A stretch of 64,000 nt of DNA from Doryteuthis pealeii (Eukaryota; Mollusca; Cephalopoda; Myopsida; Loliginidae): NCBI GenBank assembly GCA_023376005.1, contig CM042179.1:19494419-19558418 (forward strand). Direction: 5' to 3'. The position numbers were made by a program, and so were the translations under genes. Below the pieces are notes generated by a model that did no database searches, was not told where the DNA came from, and saw nothing but the letters and a program-made list of their open reading frames with translations. This document shows positions 34,991-50,100 of this stretch, piece by piece (within the stretch, counting starts at the first letter, position 1; every line of letters starts with the position of its first letter).

Positions 34991-37900
34991 TGGTAAATAT
35001 GAATATTAGAATTTTCTCTTGTCCCAGAACTTTATTTTCTGTAACTACTATAATATACAACCTAAAAGGCTTAAGGAAATTATTTAGTATTTGAATAAAA
35101 TTGATATATAAATTTTAATCTTGTTTTATTTATGTATTATATTTTCAGGGGCTCCATTGGGCTCCACTATCCAAACAGGTTAGAAAAGAAACAAGATTCA
35201 GATAAAGCCTATACTCATTAAAAGTCAATAAAAAGAATTTATTTTGGAAAAATTAAATTTCATTCTTTTTTTTTTTCCTCTTTTCGTGGGTAGCATGAGG
35301 TTTAGACAAGATAACTTATAGAATTATTTGGGTATAAAGGAAAAGTTTTTTTCCCTGCTATTATGGTTATTTTATTTTCAATTTTCTATTTTGAGGGAAT
35401 AGCCTTATGGGTTTTAATGTTTTGGGTGATTTTTTTTATTTGGTTCATTATATTTTGCATGTCATTTTGTTTTAAGTAAGATAACCTTTCAAAACATCTT
35501 TTCTCATAATAATTTAATACTGTATCCTTTACATTTATTGATACACATAGTTTACAAAAAATGCGTCCTAAAAAAAACTTCTTAATGAAAAGATGTGCCA
35601 TGGGTGGTATTTACTTTGCTTTATCTATGATTAATATTTTCAAATAGAATTTGTTGTACAGCTTTAAGTGACAGGGTTTTGAATAGTTTTTATTCTTTTT
35701 TTAAAGAATGGTAGTTTTCTTTAAATATTTTACAACCGCTAAGTTGCTATAGTATATTTTTCCAGTAAGCCTGCTGTTACCTAGCCTGACATTTTGGTAT
35801 AAATATACATGGCTTCTATTCTTTAACTTGGTAAATAAATGCTTTAAAAGATGTTAATTTTCAGTAAATAAATGGAACTGGGTGAAAAGATTGTTAAACT
35901 CTGTTAATTAAAATCTAATTTGTAAAAAAAATCTATGAAAATGATATTTAATTCTAACATTTTTGGAAGGTATTTAAAATTTTGGTTTTAAAGCTCTATA
36001 TTTTTAATTAAAAATGGCTAATGTTATGAAAAGTCCATCATTACTAGTTTTATAAATAAATGTATGTATAAAGATTAGCAGAATTGCTAACAAGGTAACA
36101 TCTGCTATAACATAATGATCAAACTAGTCTGATTTTTTTTTCTTCTAATAATCAGTCAACATTTATCTTTTGAGTGAAATAGTGATAGTTTATGTAAACA
36201 AAAAAGATGTAGGAGTTCTAAATTCATTTGTTTTTGATGAGAATAAATGCTAATGGCATGCTAAGAGTTTTAAGGTTATATTACTCAAGAATTGTTTAGC
36301 ATTACTGTATGATAGATTACAACTCCACTACTTGGTGAAAATAATTAATTTAATTTAATTCAATAGAATTTGTACTAAATTGGACTTTGGTGACCACAAA
36401 ACCTTTTTAAATAAATGATTTTAGTTGATTTCATGAATTTGGGACTGCTAATGAGAACATCTAGAGATAAGATTTTAATTTTTTGTAGTTTTGCTTATGT
36501 TAAAACAAGAACTAAATCATAGATAAAATTTTACACTCACAAATGGCAATTTGTTAAAATTAGACCAAAAGTTTTGGTAAATTATTTTAATGAAATTGCA
36601 CACGTAAACATTTTTAATGGAAAATGATTTATTATAAACCTAAAGAAATTAGACTAGATACATTTAAGATTTTATGTTATCCTTTCATTCATATTCTTTC
36701 AAATAATTAAAAAGAAAAATGGGAAATTTGCATTTTTCTGAAATGAAAAGCAGTAAATATTTCAAGTTTTAATTAAAATTCATTTTTTTTTTTTTTTTTT
36801 TTTTTTGTTTTTTAGAATAAAAACAAAAATTGATTAAAAAAATTTTTTTTTAATTAGTTAAAATTTTGTCTTCATTTAGTTTGTTAAATTCCTAAAAAAG
36901 ATTTAAAAAGTAAAACCTTAAAAAAAAAAAAAATTACCTTCATAATGGCTAAATCAAGATTCTAAACATTTACATTTGTATTTTCTTTTTATTTAAATTT
37001 ATTTAGCATGTGGGTGTTAAAAAGATTAAAACAAATTTGTGTGGAAGAATGTGTTCATCTGTTATTTGGAGTAAACTGTTTGTAGAACTACCAAATGTGG
37101 TAGGGTGCTTACTGGGCCCAGGGAAAATTTTTAGCTTAAAAATGTCATCATGGAGAAAGTAGGGAGAGGTGGGGTCAAAAGGTTGTCTCTCAATAAATGG
37201 GAAGTAATGTTGCTACATAATATAACTAATTGTATATTTAAATTTCAAACAAACAAAAAATGGTGTCACTAAAATGATTATTCACAATTAATTAAACATT
37301 GCTAATTAGGTTTATAGGTAGTTTTTAAAGCTGGGGGTGTAACATAATTACATAGCATTATTGCTTAGCTGGGACTAACCATCTGGACAAAAAAAAAAAA
37401 AAGAAATACCAGGAATGCAGGCTGAAAACCATACTCTGCATCCTTTGCATACTAGAACATAAAATTAATAATAATTGAAGACAATTACAGAGGACCTTTT
37501 TGCCACATAATTTCTTTTAATGTATTGTATACTCAGGATTTGTAGATTAAATCAAATTTAAGTGTCACTCATTTGAATTAAAGATCTGTACAAATCTTTT
37601 GAAATATTAATTTCATAATGTAAAATACAACTGGTAAATCTTTTTTTATTTTTTAAATTAAATTTTTTTTTTTAATGGTAACAATTACTTGTAACTTAGG
37701 TTTAATTTTTAATTGATAAAGATGGCAAAATAAACATTGTTTAGAAAAATAAATGAATTTTGATATTGTTAGTCTTTCAGATTTTGAACATAATTGTATT
37801 GTGCTGCTCCTCTTAGATCTTTTCTTTCCTCATGCGGTTCAGATGTATTTATTTTTCATTTGTTTCACCTTGGAACATAAGGATAATTCTAAAACTTTAT

Positions 37901-38803
37901 TCCTAACTTGACTAACCATAAATACAAGCTCACTAATGTCTTACTGTTAATATAAGTAAAGTCAGCGAACTGACCTATTGTCAGTAACAGATGGACAGTG
38001 AGGGAGTCTACCTCCTTCTCACTAGCACTAGACTAGGGAAATTGTTTTTGTATCTGAGGTAGAGCACCACATCTAACATCAGCTCTCCACTTTACCACTT
38101 AGATCCAAGCTATGCTACTCATGTGCTGAGTTGGCAAGGGCCACTATTGAACCCAGAACCTTGTGGCCTTCTAGGCAGGTGCTCTACCAACTGAGTTAAA
38201 CCAGCTGGCTCAGCATAGCTAATGTTAAATAAAATGTAGAAAATTCAGTATTTTTTATACAACTTTTTTTTATTTTTATTTTTTTTATTATTCACAAAAT
38301 TTTAATTTAATGATTAAATATTTAATTTTTCTCTTTAAATTATACTCCTTATAGATGAATAAACAAATCCGTTATTAAATAAAATCAAATAGCTTAGATT
38401 ATATTCATGAACAATACTTAGAAAATTAAATGTTTTAGATTTGGTAGATTTTCAAAATACTAATAAACAAAAAAGTGAGTAATAAGTTATAGACTGAAGT
38501 TGTGATCTAAATGTCAAGGCCATTACTAGTTTCTGTGCAAAAAAATATTACTTAGCAATTTAATTATAAAAACTATCAACAAAACAATTGCTTATTAATA
38601 AAGATAACAAAAATGCTATTTCACATTGGAAATGAATAACAATTATTTATCAAAGCTGATTACCCAAATTAGTTAAACAAAACTGTTAACAAAGATACAG
38701 GAGGCCATTCTATTAGATATAATGGCTAAATAATATCAAAATGACAATTCACTTTGAAGAGATGATTCTTTGACAATACCATTTTACATATGTGCATACA
38801 CAT

Positions 38804-38868
<65 letters not shown>

Positions 38869-41800
38869 TGAATGAGGGAGACTAGAATAATTGCAAGAAT
38901 AAATTTGTACAAGATTTTGAAATATCCATTCATTATCAAGGGGGACTGTCGTGCAACAATTTATAACATCTTGGCTGGTGAAACTATTGATATTTTTTTC
39001 ATTACTATAGTAGATTTGAATTTTTCTTTTTTCTTTTTTTAATTTTGCTATTTTTTTTTATTTTTAGAAAGTTACTCTTGATTTGATCTTAGTTAATAAA
39101 ATAAATATTTTATGCCCCTATATAAAAAAAATGCTTCCCCCCTCCCTTCATGTATAGGGATCCCATCTTGTTTGTTTATTAGGTGCCCTATATAATTAAA
39201 TTTACATTCATTTTTCACACCACACATGAACTTGCAGGTTTTAAACTGGCATTTTTATTAAATTTAATCTGATTGATAAAATAATCAGAAAATATCTTCA
39301 GAGTATTTTTTTTTTTTTCATTGAAATATTAAAAAATGAATAACCACATAAATTTGGGAAAATCTTTTTAATTTGTTGTGGTCATTAGCTTTGTTCCTAT
39401 ACTTGTGAAGTGCTCTTTAAATTTTAATATTATGGTATATATTATCATTATGTATGTTTTCATATTTAATTTATGTAAGGCTTATTGAAATGAAATACCA
39501 ATATGTGTAAGTATTAATCCTTTGAATGTTTATGGTAATATTTTTGTCATTTACTCTGAACATGTAAATATGCTCTAAAACATTTTAATAGCGCTAACAA
39601 AATATATTTGAAGTGCCCAAAAAATAGAAATGTTGAATATTTTCATTCTGCCCCACTTGTATAAATGGACTTGATTGAATGAACTGTAGATAAAGATGTA
39701 GTGTAGATGTAGCAGTCATTAGACATAAGCAGGATTTAACACTGTGACTGGAATGATTGTTTTAGAATCATAAATTGGATACTATCTTTGAAGTTGCAAG
39801 ATTAGGGGGGGGGTGATAGTAGGTTATATTAGGAATATATGAATTCTGGGTAAACCTCAGTGGTACATGATAATTGGGGCTACATACAAGTGATGCAAGA
39901 ATAGGACTGCCAGTGAGTGAAAAAAGGGAAATGTATCTAATCAAAACCCAATTTGTGACACTCAACCTATGCAGTTGTCCATGGGGTTTTGTATTCATCA
40001 ACCAATATTGACATCATGGAATTGTTTGATACACATAGATGTTATAAATCTAGATCTAATCTGTAAACAGATTGTTGTAAAACTTATAGTGTGGAGTATG
40101 TCCGTTTCCTGAAACTTTTTTCACTGTATAGATGGCATTAAACTGTTTTGGGAATACAATGGTGACTTCCAGGCAATCAATTAACCCCTGTACTTGCCAG
40201 ATTTTAACTCCATTGAACATGATACTGTAGACTCGACAAACACTGAGGGTTGCCATGGACTGGCATGGAATATACCTGGATAGATATACCCACAGCCATG
40301 TCACATAGTCATTATTAAGGCAAAAGGAGAAGCTGCATGTTATTAGGTAGCTGTCTTTAATATTTAGCACTTTGATTTATATTAGACTATGTATAATCAA
40401 ATGTAGTCTTGGCTTTTTATTTTTTTTTTTTATAATGCATTAAAAATTATAATGCATTAAGTCTCAAGTTGCATTATTACACAGAACAACTAACAAAAAA
40501 ACCCCCAATTCCCTTTGGGTGGTGTAAAGATTAATTTTTGAAAGATTGTTGGAGGTATGAGGGTTAAAAATTCAATGTCATGGGGTTTGTATCATAAGTA
40601 AAATCATCAAATTTAATAAAGGAGGAAAAAAAAAACGATTTGAAATGGAAACTTAGTTTTGTCCCCCTCAAATAAAATGTTGTATGCCTCTATTAATTAA
40701 CTATTTTGAATATTTTATGCATAAATTTTCACAAAATTGTTGGTATTTATTTGTAATTTTTTTTGTAAAAACCCAATACTTTAGATAACTTAAATAACTT
40801 AAAATAAAACAAACTATATATAATACGAGGCATGTATTTATTAAAACATTAAGGACCGTCTAAATTGGCATATTCAAATTTTGTGTACATAATACAAAGT
40901 TGTTTATTCTATGTATTGACAATTTTGGGTAATATGACATAAGCAATGACGTAGTTAGGGTTACAAATTAAACCTGATTTTCCATTGTTATTAGATTTGT
41001 AAATGTTAATATTCATAACAATGCTGTAATCAGCATGAAAAATGTATAAACTTGGCATTTTAAAAATATTTCTGCACATATTTTAAATTTTGATCTGTCC
41101 ACATTTTAAAATGATATAATAGTCATACATAATAAATAGTTAACATTATTTTATTATAGTGAAGCTTGATTTGTGAAATCGCTCATAGTATAAAAGTTAT
41201 TGTAGAAAATGGACATGGCAAAACCGTTTAAATCCTGGACAAAGCTGTTTGCATTTCACATAGTTCACTAATACCCTTAGTAACAAGGCTAGAAGTAAAA
41301 CTGAACTCAAACCTGTTAAACTCTACTTAAAAATTTAGCTTGTGTCACATCCTGCTTGTGCAGAGCAGTTGGGTAAATACATGGTGAAGCTTGATTAATT
41401 TTTAAAATTTTTTGGTTTTAAAAATGAAATTATTAAAATAGACATACAGTATCACATAAGTCATTTTTTTAACCTTTTATACTTTTGACATTCATTTTTA
41501 TTAAATATCAAATTTACTATTTTGTTCCACTAACTTATGTTATATTTTAGGCAACTTCTCAGTTTCATCCCCCTAAAAATTTGCTCTATATTCTGCCAAA
41601 TAATTTATTTTTTAATCAAAACAATTTTATAAAGCCTAGAATAGATGAAGGTGCCAATTAAGGTGTGATTTTTTTTTTTTTTTTTTTGCCTGGTCACCAA
41701 GGAAATGTTCAGTCTAGTAATCTCTGGATGGAATATAGAACATGAACATTTTTTTTTCAGTTGTTACTATCAATTTGTCTTTAAAAGCAGTGTTTGATTC

Positions 41801-43494
41801 AATTGTTTGTTTCTCTGAAATTAGCTTATAGTAAAAGGTGCCTTTCTAATCTCCTGATATACACCTGTAGCATCAGTACCTTTTTGAAGTCTTTTCTTAA
41901 ATGAAAATAACACATCAATTGACTAACAAAGCTGGTGGAAATTATTTTTCAGTGCTTGATTTGGGTATCTTATATATGTTGGCTGATTTCTAGTTGTAGT
42001 AATTACATTTTCAAGAAATGTTTTGATTACTGTCAACTGGTTTGTTAGAACACATTATTGTTCAATAAGAAATTCCTATGAAACATTGTTTTTTTTTTTT
42101 TTTTTTTTTTTTTTTGACAGATTTGATTATTGTCCCTTTCTATAAACTGCCCAAATTTACATTTGGGTTGCATATTTCTTTATCTAAAATATCATGAAAA
42201 TGTTCCTTATTTTCTATCAACCAACTTAGAATCGGTAAACAAAAATATAGCAATTTTGAATTGTATACATATATATACAATTGTTATCAAAACTTGAAAA
42301 AAGATGTTTTTAATATCCTCTGAAGACAAAAATAGACCACACCTTTTTAAGTTGCCAATAACTTTTTTTTTTCTCAAATGGTTTCCAAAAAATATTTCTG
42401 CATAAAAGTATTAACTTTTTCAAAAATATTTTTAAAAACTGTATTCATGCAAAATGTTTCAACTTTTGATAAGATTATCTCTAACCTTTATCAAGTACTG
42501 CATAAAATAATAGTGTAATTTTTTTCAAAAGCATTTTTACACTCTCCAAATGTGAAATCTCTTATTAGATTTGAGTGACATTTAATAGTAAAATATTACT
42601 TAAATTTATTTTACTTTTATACTTTGTTTTCTGTCTTTGATAAAATAAGTAAGTTGGTATTGTTTAAATATTCAAGTTTATTTTGATTTCTTTGTATTTT
42701 TTTGGTGTCAATTTTTGGAAATTTTGCTTTAAAGATAATAGAAATAATTAATGTTATTTATTAAACTTATTTTAATGTAAACAGGTTGATTAATCTAAAC
42801 TGATTTAAAATGTTAGTCCCAAAATTCAATTACTAGATATTGTAAATGCATTTATCTTAAGACTAAATATAGTATATTCATTAATGATTTGTTTAGCATG
42901 GAAAAATGTTAAAATATAATAAATCTGAAGAAAAAAAAACCAGGTGTATTAAAATGTGAGAAAAAAAAAATTCATATGCACATATTAGAAATGAATTTCT
43001 TCACTTAAATTGTCCTAACCTTGCATGTATGTATACACTAACCAAATGGCTTTAAATGTGATTTAAATAATGTAATGACATGTTTTATCTTTTTAGAAAT
43101 TCTTTGAAGTCGAAGATGCCATTGAAGGAGAGAAGAAAGAACTTCAAGATAAGGTTGAAAGTTTAGAATCTATTGTAAGAATGTTAGAACTAAAAGCAAA
43201 GAACTCGGCAGATCATGGTAAGTTCAATTCTAATTATTAATCAGAAATTCTTTATATTTTAAAAGTTTATTCAATATTCAAATTTTAAAGAATATTTTAT
43301 TGGGTCTATTCCCTATTAAAAATCAATTCTGTTTTAAATTTTTAGTTTATGAGAATTGGGACTGTAGTTAAACTATAAAAAAAAAGTCTTAGCTTTTTTT
43401 TATTTTATAAACTAAAGTTTCAAAAGTAGATATCCCATGGAGTCTGAGGTGTTGCTTGGGTATATCTATCAAAGCACATTCCAGGGTTGTCTAT

Positions 43495-43531
<37 letters not shown>

Positions 43532-44132
43532 TGTAGCTGCAGAGTATTTACTGAATTCTTCATGTCTCATATTTGCTTATTGCAGTTCAATATATGACAA
43601 GTGAAAGGGACTAACGTAGTACTTGGGAAGTCCACTAAGTGTTCCTGGAATTAATTTTATGTCACCCATATCAGATGTGGGGTTGTTACCATGGCCTCAC
43701 TAGTAGGGAATATGGGAAATATAATGGAATGCAGATGGTTAGTTAAAAGGTCTGTAAGTTGACAGGCTGGATACATTCATTTTTTTGTAGTCTATCTAAT
43801 AAGTTGCAATCAATGTTGTATCAATACTAAACTTTACTGTGTGTTTGAAAGAGCTAGAAACATGATGCCAATCTCTCATGATCTCTGAATTTTTAGATTC
43901 AGGAGAGTCACAGTAATTTATGTTATGGTATCAATAATAATACCTTTATTGGTTGACAACTAAAGAAACTATTGAATGCAGTGCATGTATAGTGCATTCA
44001 CTGATAGACTGAACAGTACTTGTATTGAATTGGGATGTGATTTGATGCAATTTTCCCTTTTTGTTGGTTGCTTGTGATTCCATTTTTGTATGCCCTGTAA
44101 TCATCAGAATTTAGTCTGGAATTCATAATTCT

Positions 44133-44189
<57 letters not shown>

Positions 44190-47100
44190 ATATGTATATG
44201 TGTATATATGTATATATATTTGGTACTATTGCTTGAGAAAAACCTAAAACCATTACTATATTTTTTCGCAATCATTCCATAGTCAAACTGTCCCTGTCAC
44301 ATAACAACTTTACTTATTACATGACACATAATCTAGCTGATTAAATTTCTACAAATTCAATGGACCATTCAGTGTACTACTGTCTCAATTGTATGAATGG
44401 ACATATTCATTCAAAAGTTGTATCTAAATACATAAGGTTTTTTTTATCTATTATTAAAGAATATTCATTTTTAGAAAACAAAATGAATTTTTTTTTTTTT
44501 TTTCTTTCTTTCAGTATCCCGATTGGAAGATAAAGAATCAGAAATGAAGAAAGAATATAATAAATTGCATGAAAGATATACGGAGGTAAGTTTTATATTA
44601 GTTTACATAGCACCTAAATTGTAGATGTAATGTTTAATGAATTACATAGGCTGGTATCCTCACTTTAGTTGTGATTAAAATAGATGTGGCTGAAATAATT
44701 CATGAAATTCCTTTCAGCCTTTTAATTAAATATTTCTTTTGTAATAATAAAATTTAGAATGTTTCTAACTTCTATATGCTGATTACTTATGTCATTTTAA
44801 ACGGATACTTAGTTTTGTCTATTTGGTATAATTGCTATGGATAAATTTTATTTTTTTAAATAAACTTTGTTAGAAGAATTATGCATTTTTGTATAGAATT
44901 TCTTTTTGTCATTAAAATTGTAAATTAAAATTGAATGAGTTGTAAAATAAAATTATTAAAATTTCTTCAGCTTTTCCGCACTCATATGGATTATATGGAA
45001 CGAGCAAAAATAGTAATGGGTACTGATCGCCTTGCTGATCTTGCAAATAGCCCACGTGTAAAGTATGTAGTTTTCTTGTTTATTGCTTTATTTTATATAT
45101 TTTTATATTATATATTTGAAATGCTTGTTGGCTCTATGTAATATTTATTTAATGATTATTTTATGTTTGAAGGGAGCTTTGTAAGACTTGTAATTGTTTG
45201 GGTATCAATTGATAAAGCAATTAGTGATCAATTTATAGAATGTTTATATTAGCCTGTATTGTGTATATTAAAGAGGCTATAGAATTTTAACTTGGAACAC
45301 AGCACATTTAAATTTGTATGGAGCATTAAATAAACGCTGGTGGGGACATTCTTATTTTGTGCGTGTGTGTGTGTAATGTATATGACTTTGATATCATGGA
45401 GCGATAAAGTATATGTAGATATAAACAAATACAATATTTTGTTTGCATAGAAATCTATTCTCTGCTATTTGTGATAAATGTTCAATGGTTACAATTCCCT
45501 TTTTATAAAAAAATAAAGTTCTATTTGTAATTCTTTTCAAATAATTGTCTTTATACTGTTTAAAAGAAATCCTCCCATAGTGTTTGTACCTAAGGAACTT
45601 CTTTTTTCCCTATTGATATTAAGATATTGTAAACTTAAATTTATTAAAGATTTATTTAAGTGCTTTAAAATTCAATTTTTATGTAATTTTTTTTTTTTTT
45701 TTTTTTTTTTTTTAATGATAATGATTATTTTTTTTTACTTTATTTTTCAAACCAGAAGTGGATTCCAATTACCAAATTTGAGGCCTGTCAATGTCAGCAT
45801 CTATGGCGGAGCAGGGGACACTCCAGTAAAAGGGGAAAACAGCCCAGTTGGTTTTGATGTATTATCACCAGCCAGAGCACAATCCTCTAATACCAGTCTC
45901 AAAAGTGAACTCAGCGATGCTGAATCCCCAGAAAAAATGTCAACTCGTAAAAGTGCAAGTAAGAGTATTGAAGTGGAATGTAAAACACAAACTACAGAAA
46001 AGAGCCAAGTAACAGATGCTATTGATGTCCGGGAATCAGGAACAGCTACAAGTAAGATGACAGTTTATTTCACTTTAGTGCGTGTGTGCGTATGTATGTG
46101 CGTGTGTATTTCTTTTGTGCCCCACCCCCTTTAAAAAAAATCGTTCACTAAAATTATTTCATTATGGCATGGAAACAGCTGTTCTAGAGAGATGATCTGA
46201 AAACAGTTACTTGAATCAAGTAAATTATTTGATATTATAAAAAATATCATTTAAATTGCTGAATATCAGTCATCTCAGTATTATTAAAAATGTACTATAA
46301 AGACATAGAAAAAGTACTTAAATTATTTGTCATCCATGATTCTCTCCCCCAAAATGTTAAATGGATTGTAGGATCCACTGAGTTTTCACTGGTTTCAAAC
46401 AAGCTATAAAAAAATTAAACTGTAAAATTTCTTATTTATCTTGTGTATAATTGTGAATTGGTTAATTTGTATTCTACTGTACACCCTCTTCACTTGATGT
46501 AATTGTAGTTAGTTTTTTAATTTTTTTTTAATAGTTTTTTTTTATTATGCTTTACCCTATAATTGCTGTCATTGTTGTGATTATCACCCTACCATTTTAT
46601 TCTTCATGTTGCATGATAAGCAGTTTATTCCTTGCACATAGAGAATAAGAATTACTTTTCACAAAAAGTAATGCCAACAATATTTTCTGTACAAAGTTGG
46701 CACTATTTTGCACTTATTCAATAATGGTGTTGTGTTGGTTTGTTTGGGCACAGTTTGGCATGTTTTCTGGCTGTGAGCTACCATAGGCAAGTTGTAGCTT
46801 GCTTGTGACCATTTTCCTTCCAAATACTCAATGTTGTTGTTTTTTTTTTGTTTTTTTTTTTTTGTTTTTTGGTTTTTTGGTTGTTTTTGTGGGGGTGGGG
46901 GTATGTGGGTGTTTTTGTTTTGCAGATTTCTTATAATAGATATAAAATTCACTTCAAGATTTGCTAATTAAATCATTGATTTTTTTTTTTTTTTTTTCAT
47001 ACCATGTACTACTTTAAAGTTTTGAAAAAGAACAATTTTAAAGTTTATATTGCTCTAATATAGCATATTGCAAGACTTTTTTGACATAATTTCCTTTTAC

Positions 47101-50100
47101 TAAAATTATGAAAATCTGTGCTAGAATTTGGTAGCCATAATGAAGTTTGAACTTTCATAATCACTTTCATTTAGGCATATTACTTTAGATTTGAGTGAAA
47201 GTTGTTGAAATCTCTAAGAAGGCTGTGTCATTCTTAGGATATGACAGTTCAGTAGTTGTATAACAATTTACTAGTTTTATTTGCAAAACTAGTGTAATTT
47301 TTAAGTACATTTTGGGAAAATATTCTGTTGTAAATTACATTTTCTTTTTAAATTTCTTATTTTTAATGAAGTGTGGTTTGTGATAACTTCAGTGAATAAT
47401 GTTTAGATATGAAGTATTTTATACACATTGTTCAATTGTTTCATAATTGAGCATATAAAATCTGAAATTTATGACTGAATATTTCAGTTGATCTAATTGA
47501 ATTTTATCTTGAATTCAGAAAATTATTTCTATAATCTTCAAATATAACTGTTCATTTTGCAGTATGTAAAAATGAAGTAACTTTTTGAAAAAAATTTTTT
47601 TTTCTTATAATGAAGTTGGTAGGATAAGTAAGATATATAGGTAGAGAAAAATCACTACATACACTAGACTATTTGAATTCTACCAAGAGTCTTTGTATGT
47701 ATTTATTTGCATGAAATTTTGAGCTTAACAAAGTTAACATTGAAATATTAACTAAAGCCTTTGCTAAATATTGGCAGATTATTTTAAGCTTTTTTCCTAA
47801 TAAAAAGTTACTTTGTACTTAAAGTATTTTTTACTGAAAAAAGCTTTATTTACCTCCTTTAACTCAAAACTAAAAAGCAAATGATTTAATGTGAACTATA
47901 AATGCAGATATTAAAAATAAGCTGTTTTGTAAGATATATTAGAGTATTAAGATTGATTTGTTTCAACAAACTTTGTGTGGGATGAAACTTAATTCTGATT
48001 TTTGGTGGCGTCTCTGTGGGTTGGGTTTTTTGGGTAAGCAACATTTCAAGCATCAAAGCAACAAAAATCTTCTTAATACATCGATTTCATTCTCTACTTC
48101 AGCTTGATCCAAAATTAATTGTTGTAACTCCATGATTCAAAATATTGACTGGAATACATTTTGTTGATATTCTTTATAATACAAAAAGGATGAATTAAAA
48201 TAAGTGTGGTTAGTCGGGGGTTGAGAGATTGAAGCTCTACCAAGCTAGAGAAATACTTAGGCAGTAATGTATTTTTACTTTAATTTTATCTTTTAAAATC
48301 TGACTTGTATGTCCTATTATTCAAGACACATTTTTTCAATTCATTGTTTTCAAATGTCCATCTTAAATAATTTCTGTACAGTATAAAGCATTTAGCAGAA
48401 TGTATCGGTTGAAGAAAAAGGGCAGATTTTATTTTTCCTGACCTTATGTGTGTACTTTATCTAGACTTGAGTTGGCAAAAATCAAAGTGTGAGCCTTACC
48501 TCATTGTCTACAAAGTGTTGGGTTAGATGGGGTTTGAGGAAATATAACCATATAATAAATTGAACTAGAAATTCAGATACACACATGTACGCGTTATTTA
48601 AAAAAAAAACACATCAACATCTTTATTTAGCATCTTAGTTATACCAATAGCATAATTTCACATTTCCAACGAGAATATAACTTTAAAAATTTTTTTTTTT
48701 TAGTTAGATGAAAGTGTGTATGTTTTCTTATCAGTTGGAACATTGCTTGAATAGTTTGTAATTATCTGGGATTCTTTTGGGGTTTTTTTTCTTTTTGTTT
48801 CTGTTTGTTTTTTGCATTTTTAATTTAAAAAAAAATTCATTTTATTTTTGTTAACTGTTTTGGTTGGTTATGAAGCTTTGCTTTGCTCAATAGAGAATGC
48901 TGGCACAGTTATGGCTACAAAAACTCCTCCAGTCCCGGAATTGAAGAATGCTACTCTCCTTGAGAATATGAAAAATATCCTAAAGGAATCTAGACAAAAC
49001 AGTGAAGATATGATTGTTGTGGAACCTTTACCAGATCCAAATTTATCTACATCCAGTGTAGTTAAGAACCCTGAGTCAGTAGGTGAGTTGGCAGATTTCA
49101 CAATCACAAGTGATTTCAGAAAGCTCAAAATCATCTGTAAAAGAAAATGTTGAAATAACTGAGACATTTTATAGGTTTGTAAAAATTAGTTATCAACCGG
49201 AGGTTTAAAATTTATGCTATCCTTTTTACCTGGATACATTTAAAAGATTATACCTTTTTTATATTTATTTAAATGTGTTAAATTAGTTGATTGATTTTTA
49301 AACTTATTTTATCTAAAAGCTTTGCTATTTACTAACTGAATTTGGAGTCTTATAATTCAAGGTGGGTTTTTAATTATTGACTTGCATCCTTCTTGTTGAA
49401 CACTAACATCAATATCTAGGCTTAAAAGCTCTTGTCTTAGGTTTTTTCTTTTATATACTTATTTTTTGTCTAAATGATCTATTAAGGAGATACTTATAGA
49501 AGATTAAATAGTTTTTAAAAGTAAATTTGAACACATTTTCTCATATTTTTAAGGATTAGTTGTTTTTCTCAAAAGGAAAACAAATATGCTTATTACTTTT
49601 TATATTGGATGTAAATCGGTATGTTTATAACTTTACATTGTATAATGTGATCTCAAATGTAGACTAAAAAACCTTATTGCATGTAAATTTTACATGTATT
49701 TTACAGAAGTTCTGTTATAAAGAAAATAATCTGCAAAAATTGATGTTTTTATTCACTGCTTGACACAATTATTTCCCCCTGCAAATGTTGCATGAATGTT
49801 TTGCTTTTGCTTTATGGGTTTTTCTTTTTAATTTTATGCATGTGCATTTTTCTAATATATTCTTTTGGTGATTTCAGCATTTCTTTGAAAAATGTTTTTA
49901 TATATATCATGTGATTTATATTTTTTAATATATTAAGGCAGTCATGAATTACTCAATTATGCATATAAAGAAATTGGTAAATAATTTGTAGTGAATATTT
50001 TATAAAAGATCTAAATCATGTTTTAGATTTGCAGATATAGTCATTGAAAATTTTAATGTCTATGAAAAGCCTTTCTCAACTCAAACCAATAGTGTAACTT

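Larger units (their letters stand above)
26943..43096 (+). other. JIP intron 1 (16.2 kb)
   Basis: AT-rich intron with long coding-strand T runs (for example 29319-29349), a CT microsatellite, a CpG patch, a TTAA-flanked MITE, a reverse SINE, a Tc1/mariner relic and a degraded SINE, all listed separately. Outside those, and apart from the 30-nt candidate exon at 35149, no gene or conserved element was seen. Confidence 0.8.
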
